This document shows, piece after piece, positions 32,982-40,679 of a stretch of DNA of 64,000 nt. Under the pieces are notes generated by a model. The model saw only the letters and a list, made by a program, of their open reading frames with translations. It had not been told where the DNA came from and made no database searches. Source of the stretch: Desulfotruncus arcticus DSM 17038 (lineage in GTDB: Bacteria; Bacillota; Desulfotomaculia; Desulfotomaculales; Desulfallaceae); the NCBI RefSeq assembly GCF_900113335.1, contig NZ_FOOX01000016.1:62001-126000 (forward strand), given 5' to 3'. Position numbers and translations under genes: made by a program. Position 1 is the first letter of the stretch; each line of letters starts with the position of its first letter.

Positions 32982-33315
32982 ATAAAATACCTAAAGACAT
33001 ATGCTATTCATACCTATAAGGATAGGTTGTAACAGCTTAACTTAACAAGGCGGAGGGTTTACCCTATCAAACACGGGTTTTGGCTATACCCATTTAATAG
33101 CGTTTTTATATGTGAAATAATCTGAAATGTTAATTGTGTTGCAAAACAAATGAACGAAAATGAACAAAAACATATACAACAAGGCAAAAAGTTTTTTAAT
33201 CATCTTTTTGCTGGATATAGCACTAATCAACTGCTCGTTCAGCTGGCTGGTCAGCCACAGCCAAGGAAGCAGGTAAAAATTTTGCATTGTAACGATTAAT
33301 TCTTTAGGGGAGGTA
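32982..33315 (+). other. Long leader between the XRE-Ig gene and the SLH gene
   Basis: No gene is supported. It contains small hairpins: ACCTAT-AAGG-ATAGGT near 33012-33027, GGGTTTACCC near 33056 and GGGTTTTGGCTATACCC near 33076. A structured regulatory leader is possible, but I recognise no known riboswitch. Confidence 0.3.
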
Positions 33316-34560
33316 ATGAAAGTGAGTAAAAAATTTTCTACAAGGCGCTATATCTGGCTGGTTTTATTACTCAGTATATTTTTACCGCTGTCACCACTGC
33401 CGGGCAATGTGCCGGCAGCCAACGCAGATAGTACTACGAATCTAACCCAAAATTCAGCGGTAAATATTCCTATAACAGCAAAGCTGGTTGATATTGAACC
33501 GGCGGCTACTGAAATTGCCAATGACCCGTCTGCTCAAATAATAAAATATCGTTTCAATGATGTGATGGACTACGCCCATGTAAAACTGGCCATTTATTTT
33601 TCCAATGGCTTCTTCAGAACTTTTGAAGCCAATCTGGCAAAGAACGTAAAATTTTATGAGAAAGATACCGGCACTCCGGTGAACCTTCCTAATAAAGTTA
33701 CTGTGGGGATGCTGGATAACGGCTCACTCTCATCGCGTACCTGGGCTGACGGAACACAACGCGGGTATATGGAAATTACCGACTGGTATTTTTGGCAAAT
33801 ACGAGCCAGGGCTCCACTGGGACTGAACCTCAAAAGCCAGGCCCTGCAGCCAAACACAACCTATGTTATTGAAATTGGGCCTGATTTTGAATTAAACAAC
33901 GGCTTGAAACTGGGAAAAACCTATTCTTTTGAATTTACTACCAGGGGGAAAGACGCACAGGCGATAACGCTTCCCACAAAAACAACAGCCACAACTACGC
34001 CCCCGAAAACCGGTAATGGGACGCCAAACGATGCAGGCAGACTTAGTGATATAAGCGGTCATTGGGCGGAAGCCGGTACCAAGCAGCTGGTCGCGGCAGG
34101 TATCATGAGCGGGTATCAGGATAACACCTTCAAACCGGATAACAGTATCACCCGGGCGGAATTTTGCACCGTAATGGTTAAGGCGTTCAAGCTGGAAGAT
34201 CGTACCGGTGCCGGTGTGAACTTTGCCGATACCGTTAATCACTGGGCCAAAGACAGTATTGCCACTGCCGCGGCGCTCGGTATTGTGCACGGTGTTGATG
34301 GGAATAATTTTGCCCCTGATGCTCCGGTTACCCGGGAACAAATGGCTCTTATGATCTACCAGGCGGAGAAAATGTTTCCACTTTCCGGGGGACAGGAGTA
34401 CAGCGATATGGCTCGGATCTCCGGCTGGGCCAGGGAAGCTGTTAATACGGTGAGCGCGCAAGAGATCATGTCAGGTTACCCGGATCACAGCTTCAGGCCC
34501 CAGGCCCTGGTCAGCCGGGCGGAAGCAGCTGCTGTTATTGTAAAATTATCTGCGCAATAG
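33316..34560 (+). CDS. S-layer homology (SLH) domain surface protein
   Basis: 414 residues. Signal peptide (YIWLVLLLSIFLPLSPLP, ending near ANADS). Residues about 55-215 are an unrecognised module shared with the two large proteins at 40.7 and 44.4 kb: EPAATEIANDP, YSNGFFRTFEANL-like segment, VKFYEKDTG, MEITDWYF and RAPLGLNLKSQALQPNTTYV. After a Thr/Pro linker come three SLH repeats (ISGHWAE, VNHWAKDSIATAAALGIV, ISGWAREAVNTVSAQEIMSG) that bind secondary cell-wall polymer. The ATG at 33316 is only 2 nt from GGGGAGG; the GTG at 33322 is better spaced and may be the true start. Confidence 0.88.
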   Translation: MKVSKKFSTRRYIWLVLLLSIFLPLSPLPGNVPAANADSTTNLTQNSAVNIPITAKLVDIEPAATEIANDPSAQIIKYRFNDVMDYAHVKLAIYFSNGFFRTFEANLAKNVKFYEKDTGTPVNLPNKVTVGMLDNGSLSSRTWADGTQRGYMEITDWYFWQIRARAPLGLNLKSQALQPNTTYVIEIGPDFELNNGLKLGKTYSFEFTTRGKDAQAITLPTKTTATTTPPKTGNGTPNDAGRLSDISGHWAEAGTKQLVAAGIMSGYQDNTFKPDNSITRAEFCTVMVKAFKLEDRTGAGVNFADTVNHWAKDSIATAAALGIVHGVDGNNFAPDAPVTREQMALMIYQAEKMFPLSGGQEYSDMARISGWAREAVNTVSAQEIMSGYPDHSFRPQALVSRAEAAAVIVKLSAQ

Positions 34561-34627
34561 GATTATTTTAAGGTTATCAATTCAAAGTTATCAATGAAAG
34601 GAATGGTGCCCTATCAGCAGGCGGGGA

Positions 34628-35461
34628 ATTCAACTGACTGATGTTACTAAAGAATATGCCCGTAGTGAGAACAGCAAAACCTGCGCCTTAAAAACAGTAA
34701 ATTTAACCATAAAACCCGGTGAGTTTGTGGGCCTGGCAGGGAAGAACGGCTCTGGTAAAACCACTCTGGCCCGTTTATTCAACGGTTTGCTCCTTCCTTC
34801 TGCAGGCAGGGTTGCGGTTAACGGCATGGATACCCGCCAGCGGCGGTACATCAGGGAGATACGTCGGCTGGTGGCCATGGTTTTTCAGAATCCCGACAAC
34901 CAGTTGGTTAGTCCGGTAATCGAGGAAGAAATCGCCTTTGGGCCGGAAAACCTGAACCTGCCTCCCCGGGAGGTCAGCAGGCGGGTGGAAGAGGTTTTAC
35001 ATATAGTGGGTCTGGAGAAATTACGGCAAAAATCCCCGCACATGCTGTCCGGGGGGCAAAAACAGCGTGTGGCCATAGCCGCAGCCCTGGCTATGCAGCC
35101 TGAATATCTGGTGCTGGATGAGCCAACTGCCATGCTGGACCAAACCGGCAGGCGGGGAATCCTTGAATACCTGAGGGAACTAAACAGGAAACGGGCTATT
35201 ACCATCATCCTGATATCACACAACATGGAGGACCTAACCGGGGCGGACCGCGTCATCATGCTGCAAGAGGGCAGGATAGCCGGTGACGCAGTGCCCTGGG
35301 AAATTTTCAATCGGGTTGATCATGTCGTTGATCTGAAACCACCGGGTATAGCCAGGATGGCGCAAATGCTTAGAAAACGTGGCTACCAGCTGGAGCAACA
35401 AACCACCACCCTAGAGCAAATGGAGAACGGCATATGCCGGTTATTGAAATCAGCAACTTGA
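34628..35461 (+). CDS. ecfA1: ECF transporter ATPase, first copy; 5' end frameshifted or non-standard start
   Basis: Energy-coupling ATPase of a group II ECF transporter: Walker A GKNGSGKTTLAR, Q-loop VFQNPDNQLVSPVIEEEIAFG, signature LSGGQKQRVAIAAAL, Walker B YLVLDEPTAMLD and ISHNMEDL. Family members start (M)IQLTDVTKEY. Here that sequence begins at 34628 but the preceding codon is GGA. No ATG, GTG or TTG lies in frame upstream before the TGA at 34595, and the first one downstream is GTG 34727. The ATG at 34603 behind AAAGGA would enter this frame if one G of GGGG (34623-34626) were absent. So there is a frameshift, a sequence error or an unusual ATT/CTG start. Confidence 0.85.
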   Translation: MQLTDVTKEYARSENSKTCALKTVNLTIKPGEFVGLAGKNGSGKTTLARLFNGLLLPSAGRVAVNGMDTRQRRYIREIRRLVAMVFQNPDNQLVSPVIEEEIAFGPENLNLPPREVSRRVEEVLHIVGLEKLRQKSPHMLSGGQKQRVAIAAALAMQPEYLVLDEPTAMLDQTGRRGILEYLRELNRKRAITIILISHNMEDLTGADRVIMLQEGRIAGDAVPWEIFNRVDHVVDLKPPGIARMAQMLRKRGYQLEQQTTTLEQMENGICRLLKSAT

Positions 35462-36288
35462 GCTATGTCTACAACGCCGGAACGCCCAATGAGAAAAAGG
35501 CGCTGGATAATATCTCCCTGTCGGTTGAGAAAGGCGAATTCCTGGGAATTGTCGGCGCCAACGGTTCCGGCAAGTCAACCCTGATCCAGCACTTCAACGG
35601 GCTGTTACTTCCTTCCTCCGGAAGCATATCTGTGTTGGGACATGATACGCGGGACCGGCAGTACGGGCCTCAGTTGTGGCAATCAGTAGGACTGGTGTTT
35701 CAATTTCCCGAACAGCAGATATTTGAAGCGACCGTATTTGACGAACTGGCCTACGGGCTCCGCAACATGGGCCTGGGCCGGCCGGAGATTGAAGTTCGCG
35801 TAAAAGAAGCCTTGGAAAATGTGGGGCTGATACCGGAACAGGTTCTTAACACCGAACCGCTTTGTTTGAGCGGAGGGATGAGGCGCCGCGTCGCGGTGGC
35901 CAGTATTCTGGCCATGAAGCCAGACATTCTAGTTTTGGATGAACCAACAGCCGGTTTGGATCCCGAAGGCCGTGCCCATATTTGGGCAACGGTGAAAAAA
36001 TATCAGCATAACCAGGATGTTGCAGTAATTGTGGTTTCTCACTATATTAATGAGCTTTTAATTCTATCGGACCGCATTGCCCTGCTTGATAATGGATGCC
36101 TGCGGGCCTGGGGACCTACCAGAGAGGTTTTGGCCGGTGATAATTTAAAGAATTATGACCTGCTGCCGGATTACATAAAATTGTTGCACAATTTAAAAAA
36201 CCAGGGTTTGCAGGTAAATACAGGGGTGCTGACCGTGGAGGAAGCTGTTGACGAAATTGACAGGATCCTGGGGGGAGGCAAGGTATGA
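35434..36288 (+). CDS. ecfA2: ECF transporter ATPase, second copy
   Basis: 284-residue ATPase paired with the one before it: Walker A GANGSGKSTLIQHFNG, Q-loop FQFPEQQIFEATVFDELAYG, signature LSGGMRRRVAVAS (Met in place of the usual Gln, as is common in EcfA2) and Walker B ILVLDEPTAGLD. It overlaps the end of ecfA1 by 28 bp and the start of ecfT by 4 bp, so all three are translationally coupled. The two ATPases form the asymmetric motor of the ECF module. Confidence 0.94.
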   Translation: MPVIEISNLSYVYNAGTPNEKKALDNISLSVEKGEFLGIVGANGSGKSTLIQHFNGLLLPSSGSISVLGHDTRDRQYGPQLWQSVGLVFQFPEQQIFEATVFDELAYGLRNMGLGRPEIEVRVKEALENVGLIPEQVLNTEPLCLSGGMRRRVAVASILAMKPDILVLDEPTAGLDPEGRAHIWATVKKYQHNQDVAVIVVSHYINELLILSDRIALLDNGCLRAWGPTREVLAGDNLKNYDLLPDYIKLLHNLKNQGLQVNTGVLTVEEAVDEIDRILGGGKV

Positions 36289-37073
36289 AAAAAATAAAGC
36301 TGGGTAGTTATACCCCGGGGACTTCGCTCATTCATCAATTGGACCCGCGAACCAAGCTTCTGGGAGGTTTCGCTATTATTATAGCCATATTGGTTGATAA
36401 TAGCTGGCCGGTGCTCACGCTGAATACAGTGTTGATTTTTACGGTGATTTACCTGGCGAAAATAAACCTTAAATCTGTATTACAGGGTGTGAAATGGTTA
36501 TGGCTTATTTTTTTCCTGACTTTCGTTGTTCAGTGCATCTACACCCAGGGAGAGCCACTGTTTAGTTTGGGCCCGGTGATAGTGACCAGAGAAGGCGTCT
36601 ACCGGGGCGTGGCGACATTTTTGCGTCTGCTCATATTGTACCTGAGTTCCACCGTCCTCACCATGACCACTTCACCCATGAAGCTGGCCGGGGGCCTGGA
36701 GGCTCTGTTTGCTCCCTTAAACCGTCTTAAGGTGCCGGTAAACCAGTTTGCCATGCTCATGACAATTTCCTTAAGATTCATACCCACCCTGCTGGAAGAG
36801 GCGGAGACCATCACCAGAGCCCAAAAGTCCCGTGGAGCCCCGTTTGCTTCACCGAAAAAGCTGGTGCGCTTAAAAACTACTCTGGCGGTTCTTATACCTC
36901 TGGTGGTGGGTTCGCTGCAGAGAGCCACTGATTTGGCCACAGCTATGGAAAGCAGGTGCTACACCGGCGGAACCCATTACAGCCGCACCAAAAACCTGCG
37001 CTTTGGCCGTCGGGACTTGGTAGCCCTGGCCATAACAGCCGTGATTTGTATTTTTCCGTTAATTAAATACTAA
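36285..37073 (+). CDS. ecfT: ECF transporter transmembrane component EcfT
   Basis: 262-residue membrane protein with about six hydrophobic segments. Near the N-terminus is HQLDPRTKLLGGFAIII, the usual EcfT start. Two Ala-Arg-Gly-like coupling helices are present (LEEAETITRAQKSRGAPF and TDLATAMESRCYTGGTHY). It couples the two ATPases to one or more S components. Candidates nearby are the membrane protein at 38.6-39.2 kb and BioY at 14.0 kb. Confidence 0.93.
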   Translation: MKKIKLGSYTPGTSLIHQLDPRTKLLGGFAIIIAILVDNSWPVLTLNTVLIFTVIYLAKINLKSVLQGVKWLWLIFFLTFVVQCIYTQGEPLFSLGPVIVTREGVYRGVATFLRLLILYLSSTVLTMTTSPMKLAGGLEALFAPLNRLKVPVNQFAMLMTISLRFIPTLLEEAETITRAQKSRGAPFASPKKLVRLKTTLAVLIPLVVGSLQRATDLATAMESRCYTGGTHYSRTKNLRFGRRDLVALAITAVICIFPLIKY

Positions 37074-37107
37074 GATAACAACCTGCGGGTAAAGGAAGGT
37101 GGACAGG

Positions 37108-38127
37108 ATGTTCAATTGGCACGTGCGGTGGCGTTCGGGACTGACCGGCCTGCTGCTGATTGTCATTTTTCTAAGTACTCTACCGTTGGCTGCCTTTGGG
37201 GATAATGGTGACGGTACAGGTAACGCCCAGGGGATATTTAAGCCCCTGGGTCTTACGTCAGCCACCCTCGAAGATGGAACCAGTATCATAGATGGGCGGA
37301 ACATACCGCTGAAACCCAAGATTACCATGCATTTTGATAAAAATGTCGTGTATCTGCTCTACTGGGAAAGAAACAAACGCTGTTTTCATCTTTATGATGA
37401 AAACGGTACAGAACTGGCTCTCAATTTAACAAAAATAGACGATACGGTGGATTTTTCCAAACGGCAATATATCTGGGTGGAACCTGTAGAAGCCCTTGCG
37501 CCCGGGACCAACTACAAGTTGTATGTGGCGCCGGATTTGCTGGCCAAAAACGGCGGCTCCACATTGGCCATGACCACCAACAACCAGGGGGTGACAATCA
37601 ACTTTAAAACGGCCGGTGAGAAAACGGCTGCTGCCGGCAAATCCACAGGATCTGCCGCCGGTGATCCGGCTGCCGCCACCAATGGTGCAAGTACTGAGCC
37701 GGCACCTGGTCCCGCCGCGGATACCAGCGCCGCCACAGGTGACAGCCCGGACAAATCCCATACCGAAGCCACTGTCAATCGGAATGGGGCAAAAACAGCT
37801 GATACCAGCGAATCAGCAGAGGCTTCGGACGCTGCTCCGAATAATACCGTCACCAGTGACAAAAATGCGGAACCGGCCGTGGCAGGTTCCGTAAAAGACA
37901 AGATTGTGACCGGTGATAGCCCGGTCGAATCCAATACGGAAGCCACCGTAAGTCGGAGTAATGAAATATCACCGGGCGGGAGTGCAGCGCCCGGCCAGGC
38001 GGATGCTGACAAGTTTGCAGCCATGCAGCAAGGCCGACGGGTGCAAAATTATGTGGCCTTAGCTGCCGGAATTATACTGGCGGGCTGGGTGGCCGCGGAA
38101 TTTTTCAGGAGAAGAAAAAGGGGATAG
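37108..38127 (+). CDS. Membrane-anchored protein with one Ig-like domain
   Basis: 339 residues from the ATG at 37108, which is 7 nt after AAAGGAAGGTGG. Signal peptide (LTGLLLIVIFLSTLPLAAF), then an SbsA/Big_5-type Ig domain (about 35-175; LKPKITMHFDKNVVYLLYW, LAPGTNYKLYVAPDLLA, INFKTAG). Next is a low-complexity Ala/Thr/Ser/Pro linker of about 130 residues, and a C-terminal membrane helix (YVALAAGIILAGWVAAEFF) followed by RRRKRG. It has no LPXTG motif. It lies 26 bp after ecfT in the ECF operon, which is unusual for a surface-type protein. It may present or guard substrate for the transporter. Confidence 0.72.
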   Translation: MFNWHVRWRSGLTGLLLIVIFLSTLPLAAFGDNGDGTGNAQGIFKPLGLTSATLEDGTSIIDGRNIPLKPKITMHFDKNVVYLLYWERNKRCFHLYDENGTELALNLTKIDDTVDFSKRQYIWVEPVEALAPGTNYKLYVAPDLLAKNGGSTLAMTTNNQGVTINFKTAGEKTAAAGKSTGSAAGDPAAATNGASTEPAPGPAADTSAATGDSPDKSHTEATVNRNGAKTADTSESAEASDAAPNNTVTSDKNAEPAVAGSVKDKIVTGDSPVESNTEATVSRSNEISPGGSAAPGQADADKFAAMQQGRRVQNYVALAAGIILAGWVAAEFFRRRKRG

Positions 38128-38140
38128 CGAGGGGAAAAGC

Positions 38141-38593
38141 ATGACATTTAACAGGCGGATCGTCATTGGTATCCTGGTTCTTGTCCTGGTGGTCGGGGGA
38201 GCCTTTCTTTTCGAACATGTTATCAAAGTTCAAGGAAGCCGGAAGGGCATCCTGGTACCCGTCGTACAAAACAGCAAAACCATTGCTTATTTGGATGCCG
38301 GTACAATTAGACAATTGGGTCAACAGGAACGAGAACTGAGTCAGGGCCAGAGCAATTCTAACAGCAATAATGAAGTATCACTTAGTTTTGTGCTTGGCTC
38401 AGCGGGGATTATTGATTATCAATGCATTGAGGTGGGCGGGGTGGGTGACAGCCAAGATTTTAAGTTGAGCCCTCAAGACATTGAAGTTATTGCCCTGTCT
38501 TCAAATAGCAACAGTACCTTTGCAATGGTCAATAAAGCAGAGGGAAACCGCGTCATGATCAAAGAGGTCGCTAAATTTAATGTTGCCAATTAA
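38141..38593 (+). CDS. Hypothetical membrane-anchored protein in the ECF operon
   Basis: 150 residues: one N-terminal helix (IVIGILVLVLVVGGAFLFE) and a mostly beta ectodomain (GILVPVVQNSKTIAYLDAG, then LSPQDIEVIALSSNSNSTF) with a Ser/Asn-rich loop. I recognise no family. It lies 13 bp after the Ig-like protein and 24 bp before the membrane component, so it belongs to the ECF operon and probably acts outside the membrane. Confidence 0.6.
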   Translation: MTFNRRIVIGILVLVLVVGGAFLFEHVIKVQGSRKGILVPVVQNSKTIAYLDAGTIRQLGQQERELSQGQSNSNSNNEVSLSFVLGSAGIIDYQCIEVGGVGDSQDFKLSPQDIEVIALSSNSNSTFAMVNKAEGNRVMIKEVAKFNVAN

Positions 38594-38617
38594 CTGGGAA
38601 AAGAGGGATGGGTAAAG

Positions 38618-39211
38618 ATGGATGGGATGAAAAAAGAAGAATTGTCATCTGACTTAAAAAACCCGGTGGATAGTTTTATCTTCAACATTGGTCTGGCCGA
38701 TGTGATCAGGTTGACCATGTTTGGAACTCTGATCAGTGTCAGCAGATTTGTGTTTCAAATGCCCATTGGTGTACCCGGCCATACCAGCGTATATTGGATG
38801 GGCCTGCTGATGCTGGGGAAGGGCTTGATCCCCAAATTCGGCGCCGGAACCATCATGGGCATTGTTTCGGGGCTGTTGGCCATTGTCTTCGGCCTGGGTA
38901 AAGAAGGCCCCTTGCTGGCTTTCAAGTGCATTGTACCGGGGGTCTTGCTGGATATTCTGGCAATTTTGTTTCTTAACAAGCTGGAATCTGTCTGGGTGGG
39001 AGTGATCATCGGGGCCTTGATTAGTTGGTCCAAACTGCTGGCCAGCATCGCCCTGGGTGTCATTCTTGATATACCGATGGTTTTTCTGGCCATGGGATTT
39101 GCTTATGCCACCTTGCTACATGTCGTCTTTGGCGCTGCGGGGGGCGTCCTGGCAGCAGTGCTGATCAAGCGCTTGAAGCCGCGTCTGGCCGGCTCCTGGC
39201 AAACTAACTAG
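38618..39211 (+). CDS. Putative ECF transporter substrate-binding (S) component
   Basis: 197-residue polytopic protein with five or six hydrophobic segments in the size range of S components (GLADVIRLTMFGTLISVSRF; GAGTIMGIVSGLLAIVFGLG; VVFGAAGGVLAAVLIKRL). It ends the ecfA1-ecfA2-ecfT operon, which otherwise lacks a substrate-specific part. The substrate is unknown: no riboswitch or biosynthetic genes are beside it, and I see no close likeness to BioY, ThiT or CbiM. Confidence 0.65.
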   Translation: MDGMKKEELSSDLKNPVDSFIFNIGLADVIRLTMFGTLISVSRFVFQMPIGVPGHTSVYWMGLLMLGKGLIPKFGAGTIMGIVSGLLAIVFGLGKEGPLLAFKCIVPGVLLDILAILFLNKLESVWVGVIIGALISWSKLLASIALGVILDIPMVFLAMGFAYATLLHVVFGAAGGVLAAVLIKRLKPRLAGSWQTN

Positions 39212-39365
39212 TAATTGGATATTGGATATTGGTAATTGGAAGTTGATGCCTTCCATATTGCCTATACTGCCCTGAAAATGTGAATTCCGGGTTTAGGAGT
39301 CAGGAGTCAGAATTCAGAATGATTCGGGCAGTCCTTTTAACCGAAATTCTGTGTGCTCTGTGGGT

Positions 39366-39408
39366 TGTCATCCTGAGTGTAGCGAAGGATCTTAGATTCT
39401 TAACTTTG
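39366..39408. repeat. Dispersed repeat, copy 1
   Basis: TGTCATCCTGAGTGTAGCGA and what follows, up to CTTAGATTCTTAACTT, match the repeat at 44270-44325 with few changes. Both copies lie between genes. This short element (type 'GTCATCCTGAGCGTAGCGAAGGATC') is one of the common dispersed palindromic repeats of Firmicute and other bacterial genomes. Just before it are short GATATTGG and AGGAGTCAG tandem pieces (39220-39320). Confidence 0.6.
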
Positions 39409-39452
39409 TTTAGTTGCAGGCTGTGAAAAGTCATATGGATGGAGCGTGTGAG

Positions 39453-40187
39453 ATGAAAATATATGTTGGGATTGATGACACGGACAATATTGACCAGGGA
39501 GCCACCGGGGCGTCAGCTAATCAAGTGATCAAGATCGTTGAAGAGAATCACTGGGGAAGCTGTCAAGGGCTCACCCGCCATCAGCTGCTCTTGCACCCGG
39601 ACATAGCTTATACCTCCCACAACAGCTCCATGTGCTTTATCGCTGAAATTGAAGCCGCCTGTCTGGAACCTCTGATCGAGGAAGCCGGCCAATTTCTGGA
39701 GCAACACAGCGCACCCGGTTCCGACCCCGGCCTTTGTGTGGTGGTGGAGGAACAACTTCGGGATACCGAGAGCCTGATCGCTTATGGTTATGAAACCAAG
39801 ATCAGGATCATGACCAAAGAGGAAGCCTATGCCTTGGCAGGAAAACTGGGTGTCCACCTGTCTGAACACGGTGGTACGGGTCTCGGCGTGATCGGGGCGC
39901 TGGCAGGAGTGGGCCTGAGAATGACCAATAATGACGGGCGCTTTCAAGGCAAGCTGCAACTGAAAGCCCCCGGAGCCATCATCAATGTGGCTGAAATCAT
40001 AAGCAGCAGTCCGGTGGAAAGGGTGCAGAGTGTGGACGGCTATGTTCTGCGCGAGGATGAAGAGGTGCGGCTGGGCAACAAATTAAAGACCGTACTGCTG
40101 GACGGTAAACGCATCCTGCCGGTCTATCGCCGGGAGGACGGGCTGGCGTGGGAAACCTGTACCAACTCTCACCTGGAGCATTATTGA
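39453..40187 (+). CDS. GIDDTDN-motif protein, TiaS-like
   Basis: 244 residues from the ATG at 39453 (MKIYVGIDDTDNIDQGATG), chosen over an earlier TTG because the motif starts here. VGIDDTDN is the kinase-like motif that opens archaeal tRNA-Ile2 agmatinylcytidine synthetase TiaS. HGGTGLGVIGALAGVGLR further on resembles the second conserved glycine-rich block. The OB-fold and zinc ribbon of TiaS are absent, so it is a stand-alone N-terminal half. Bacteria use TilS for this tRNA, so its job is probably different. It lies 10 bp before a small Cys-rich gene. Confidence 0.6.
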   Translation: MKIYVGIDDTDNIDQGATGASANQVIKIVEENHWGSCQGLTRHQLLLHPDIAYTSHNSSMCFIAEIEAACLEPLIEEAGQFLEQHSAPGSDPGLCVVVEEQLRDTESLIAYGYETKIRIMTKEEAYALAGKLGVHLSEHGGTGLGVIGALAGVGLRMTNNDGRFQGKLQLKAPGAIINVAEIISSSPVERVQSVDGYVLREDEEVRLGNKLKTVLLDGKRILPVYRREDGLAWETCTNSHLEHY

Positions 40188-40197
40188 GGTGATGATA

Positions 40198-40404
40198 ATG
40201 GAGTTTTGGATTAAAAATGAAAGAGGACAGGCCAAGTTTAAAGGCGGACGGCATGATTGGTCGCAGGCCGCTCAATTAGCAGCAAATTGCCCGCACTTCC
40301 TGCCGGACGACGAGGATGAACTGGTGGCTGAAGAGGAAAGATCCTGCTACAATTGCCGGTTCCGGCGCTGGACTGAGCGCTCCTTTGTCTGTTTGAAACG
40401 CTGA
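40198..40404 (+). CDS. Small cysteine-containing protein
   Basis: 68 residues, acidic in the middle (LPDDEDELVAEEE), with four cysteines: CPHF and the closely spaced CYNCRFRRW plus a C-terminal CLKR. This could bind one zinc. ATG at 40198 is 8 nt after GAGG; the ATG at 40192 is too close. It follows the GIDDTDN gene by 10 bp, so the two are an operon. No family recognised. Confidence 0.5.
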   Translation: MEFWIKNERGQAKFKGGRHDWSQAAQLAANCPHFLPDDEDELVAEEERSCYNCRFRRWTERSFVCLKR

Positions 40405-40679
40405 TGAGTATGGCTTTTATATACAGCTAATCAATTAAATAGTTATTTGCGGAAAGGATGGACAAGGTGTTTTTTAATTAGTTGATCTTGCAATAAAACG
40501 CAAGACTTAATAAGAGCCAAGTATGTCGGTCCAACGCTTCCGGCGTCTCGGCTTTTGTGTTGTAAATACGTTACCGGAGGTGAGGAGTATAGGTCAAAAG
40601 AACTAGCATAAATGAATGTGTCCTCGAACACTTTTTTGATTGCACAAAAATATTGTGTTTGAACAGGAGTGAGAAAGAT
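40405..40679 (+). other. Leader region of the NHL/fibronectin protein
   Basis: No gene. Possible RNA structure: AGCC (about 40515) and GGCT (about 40550) enclose ACGC-TTCCG-GCGT (40534-40546), followed by TTTTGTG. The T-run and stem could be a weak terminator in the leader. I looked for cyclic di-GMP and other riboswitch cores and found none convincing. Confidence 0.3.

Noticed and set aside
40441..40660. Cyclic di-GMP riboswitch upstream of the NHL-Fn3 gene
   Set aside because: ACGCAAGAC and GGAAAGG look faintly like parts of class I and II cores, but the conserved tetraloop-receptor and the order of elements are absent.
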